From an uncultured Actinomycetes bacterium (GTDB lineage Bacteria; Actinomycetota; Actinomycetes; Mycobacteriales; Nakamurellaceae), in the NCBI GenBank assembly GCA_937926105.1, contig CALANS010000206.1, forward strand, positions 1-6,951: a stretch of 6,951 bases of DNA. The letters are read 5' to 3'. A model generated the notes under the pieces. It did not search any database. It was not told the origin of the DNA and was given only the letters and a program-made list of their open reading frames with translations. The translations under genes were made by a program, and so were the position numbers. Of this stretch, positions 5,275 to 6,951 are shown in pieces. How positions within the stretch are numbered: the first letter of the stretch is position 1; each line of letters opens with the position of its first letter.

Positions 5275-6237
5275 CTACGTAGCCGTTCGCCACGTGAGCG
5301 CGCGACGTGGATTGTCGTGTGTCAGCAAAGGGATCAGGTCCGGGCCGACCCCAGCCGCGGCAAGTTCGGGAATGAAACCAGACGCGAGCCACGCGAGCCC
5401 GGGTGTGCCCCCCAGAGACTGCCACAGCGTGCGGCGCGCCCCGTCCGTGCCCAGCACGATTTGTCCGGCGAAGCCCGCGTCGATCAGGCTTAGCACCGAG
5501 CTAATCGTCACCGAGTCGGTGCCTTTGTCCTTCTCACGCAGCGCCTGGTCCAACTCGAGGAAGACGCCGGTCGCGGCGAGTTCAGAGAGGTAGCCGGCGT
5601 CGTGCGCTTTGTCGACGTGGCTGAGAATAATCGATCCCGGCGCGAGCCCGTGCCCAAGCAGGTGCTCGACCTGTGCCAAACCGCCCCAGCCACCCTCACA
5701 ATGCGTCATTACGGGGGCTCCGGTGCGGAGGCTCGCTTGTGCGACCGCGGCCAGGTTGCGGACGTCCCGAATGTCGGGCCGTCGTCCGCTGGTCGCCACC
5801 TTGAGCAGACCTGACCGGCCCGGTGAGCGTCGCACGAGTGGCCCCGTGTAATCGAACTCGTCTATTCCCTCCGTGAGGTCAGCCACAAATAGTGTCACCA
5901 GGTCGTCAACAGAAACCCGGTTCGACCAATGCCGAGGGCCGTAATAGCGATCGTGGTGCAGACCTGTTGCGGCCACAATATTGATGCCAGTGCGGCCCGC
6001 CACGTCGATCAATTTGGCGATACTCCGTCCCGCGGCGGCCGGCATCGCGTCGACCATCAGCCCCGCCCCGGCGGCCACGCAAGCGCTGACTTCCGCGACG
6101 GCCGTATCTGCATCATTCAGACTGATGTGCGGAAACTTGCAGTCGATCAATGGGGAATCGATGATCAAGTGCTCATGCATATAGGCGAAACCCGCGAAAT
6201 CCTCAATGTCGCCGCTCACGGTCCGGATACCCGTCAT
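5275..6237 (-). CDS. Phosphotriesterase-family metal-dependent hydrolase
   Basis: This 320-aa protein matches the phosphotriesterase family of the amidohydrolase superfamily in length and motif order. Expected binuclear metal ligands are all present: H21 and H23 in HEHL, K146 in LLKVATS (the Lys usually carboxylated to bridge the metals), H179 in MTHCEGG, H207 in LSHVDK, and D265 in GTDGARR, the catalytic base. The N-terminal VSGDIEDF...MHEHL is the family's usual opening. No signal peptide is seen, so it is cytoplasmic. Family members hydrolyse lactones, esters, amides or phosphotriesters; the substrate here cannot be read off. ATG 6237 overlaps the upstream oxidoreductase stop as ATGA, so the two are cotranslated and probably act on one pathway. 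A lactonase or amidase step after an oxidation is the simplest reading (inference). Confidence 0.9.
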   Translation of the reverse strand: MTGIRTVSGDIEDFAGFAYMHEHLIIDSPLIDCKFPHISLNDADTAVAEVSACVAAGAGLMVDAMPAAAGRSIAKLIDVAGRTGINIVAATGLHHDRYYGPRHWSNRVSVDDLVTLFVADLTEGIDEFDYTGPLVRRSPGRSGLLKVATSGRRPDIRDVRNLAAVAQASLRTGAPVMTHCEGGWGGLAQVEHLLGHGLAPGSIILSHVDKAHDAGYLSELAATGVFLELDQALREKDKGTDSVTISSVLSLIDAGFAGQIVLGTDGARRTLWQSLGGTPGLAWLASGFIPELAAAGVGPDLIPLLTHDNPRRALTWRTAT

Positions 6238-6951
6238 GCCAGGATCACCCCGTCATGAGAAAGCGTCTGTCGCAGTACGTCCGTATCCACGTCGCGAACC
6301 TGTAGCTCGTTGACGACCGCCAGGGCCGCGGCCGTCCCGGCCGCCTGGCCGAAGGACAGGCATTGCGCGATCGATCGTGCCGACGCGTGGGCAGTATGTG
6401 TCGCCGAAAGGCAGCGGCCGCTGACCAGCAGACCATCCACATCGACCGGCACCAGCGTGCGGTATGGCACGCCGTAGGTGAGTCCGGTCGGTTCCCCGGC
6501 CTCGCCCGAGCCGACATATTTCCAGATCGTGCCGGTGCCGCCGTCATGATCTTCGATCGGCGCGCCGCACAACGCGATGGCGTCGTCGAACTGTCGAGCA
6601 CGGATGACATCGTTTCGCGTCAGCACATATTCGCCGATAAGCCGCCGGCTCTCGCGCGCGCCGATCCAGGTGGATGTCGCCATAAGGAACGCGTCTCGGT
6701 AGCCGGGCACCAGCTCAGTAAGGAACCGGGTGTATTCGGATACCTGCCGCCGACCCTCGATCTCTGCTGCAGTGATTGCCCACGGCTCGGTCGCGTCCAC
6801 GCCGGACACCCGAGTGACATTCGCGTGGTACACCCCGCGTTGGACGGTGCGGTGGATCGAGCCTTCCAGTCGGGGCAGCGCGTAATTCCCCGACGCGGCG
6901 GACGCGCGCATCAGCGCGTGCATCTCGGCAGGGTTAGCCGGACCATCAACG
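6234..6951 (-). CDS. FAD-dependent oxidoreductase, C-terminal part (5' end outside window)
   Basis: The frame is open from the right edge, so only the last 238 or so residues are seen, and the N-terminal Rossmann GxGxxG region is missing. The visible part fits the FAD_oxidored (PF12831-type) family: WIGARESRRLIGEYVLTRNDV, then ARQFDDAIALCGAPIEDHD, YGVPYRTLVPVDVDGLLVSGRCLSATHTAHASARSIAQCLSFGQAAGTAAALA. The GRCLSATH and GQAAGTAAALA segments are the usual C-terminal flavin-contacting end of the fold. It probably oxidises a small organic substrate in the cytoplasm. Its stop overlaps the metallohydrolase ATG, making them a coupled pair. Any in-frame Met inside the window is internal, since the homology-like text continues to the edge. 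Confidence 0.88.
   Translation of the reverse strand, partial: VDGPANPAEMHALMRASAASGNYALPRLEGSIHRTVQRGVYHANVTRVSGVDATEPWAITAAEIEGRRQVSEYTRFLTELVPGYRDAFLMATSTWIGARESRRLIGEYVLTRNDVIRARQFDDAIALCGAPIEDHDGGTGTIWKYVGSGEAGEPTGLTYGVPYRTLVPVDVDGLLVSGRCLSATHTAHASARSIAQCLSFGQAAGTAAALAVVNELQVRDVDTDVLRQTLSHDGVILA

Noticed and set aside
5186..5493. Small ORFs on both strands at the 3' end of the metallohydrolase
   Set aside because: They overlap hairpins and the confirmed gene and have no protein-like conservation pattern.

Overview
The window is GC-rich actinobacterial DNA. Codon use, Ala/Arg-rich proteins and the style of the secretion proteins fit Mycobacterium or a close relative; this host assignment is an inference. 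Three blocks are visible, separated by two structured, gene-poor stretches.

Block 1 (1 to about 4260, minus strand, read right to left) is a tightly packed operon resembling the mating-channel part of a conjugative plasmid or integrative conjugative element. In transcription order it holds: a coding-like C-terminal piece with no convincing start (4054-4440); a doubtful small Cys/His-rich ORF (3788-4057); two unrecognised proteins of 309 and 214 aa; a small two-helix membrane protein of VirB2/DUF6112 type; a single-pass membrane protein with an extracytoplasmic C-terminal domain; and a membrane-anchored cell-wall hydrolase that runs off the left edge. The hydrolase joins a lysozyme/transglycosylase-like domain to a VanY/M15 peptidase domain. 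Four junctions are ATGA overlaps and one is a 5-nt gap, so most of the operon is probably translationally coupled. The likely joint job is building a type IV secretion channel and opening peptidoglycan for it. No relaxase, coupling protein or VirB4 ATPase lies in the window.

Block 2 (4394-5017, plus strand) is a compact parDE toxin-antitoxin operon. It has a small inverted repeat overlapping a possible -10 box, a good ribosome binding site, and a 4-nt overlap between antitoxin and toxin. Such modules commonly stabilise plasmids or integrated elements, which fits its position beside a transfer operon.

Between blocks 2 and 3 (5018-5274) there is no convincing gene but at least five inverted repeats in about 190 bases. 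Two of them are strong GC hairpins where the convergent operons would terminate.

Block 3 (5275-6951, minus strand) is a metabolic operon. The 3' part of a FAD-dependent oxidoreductase gene, cut by the right edge, overlaps by ATGA a complete phosphotriesterase-family metallohydrolase with all six expected metal ligands. The overlap suggests sequential steps on one substrate, which the sequence does not identify. This block looks like accessory catabolic cargo or flanking chromosome.

No rRNA, tRNA, CRISPR array, transposase or integrase was found.
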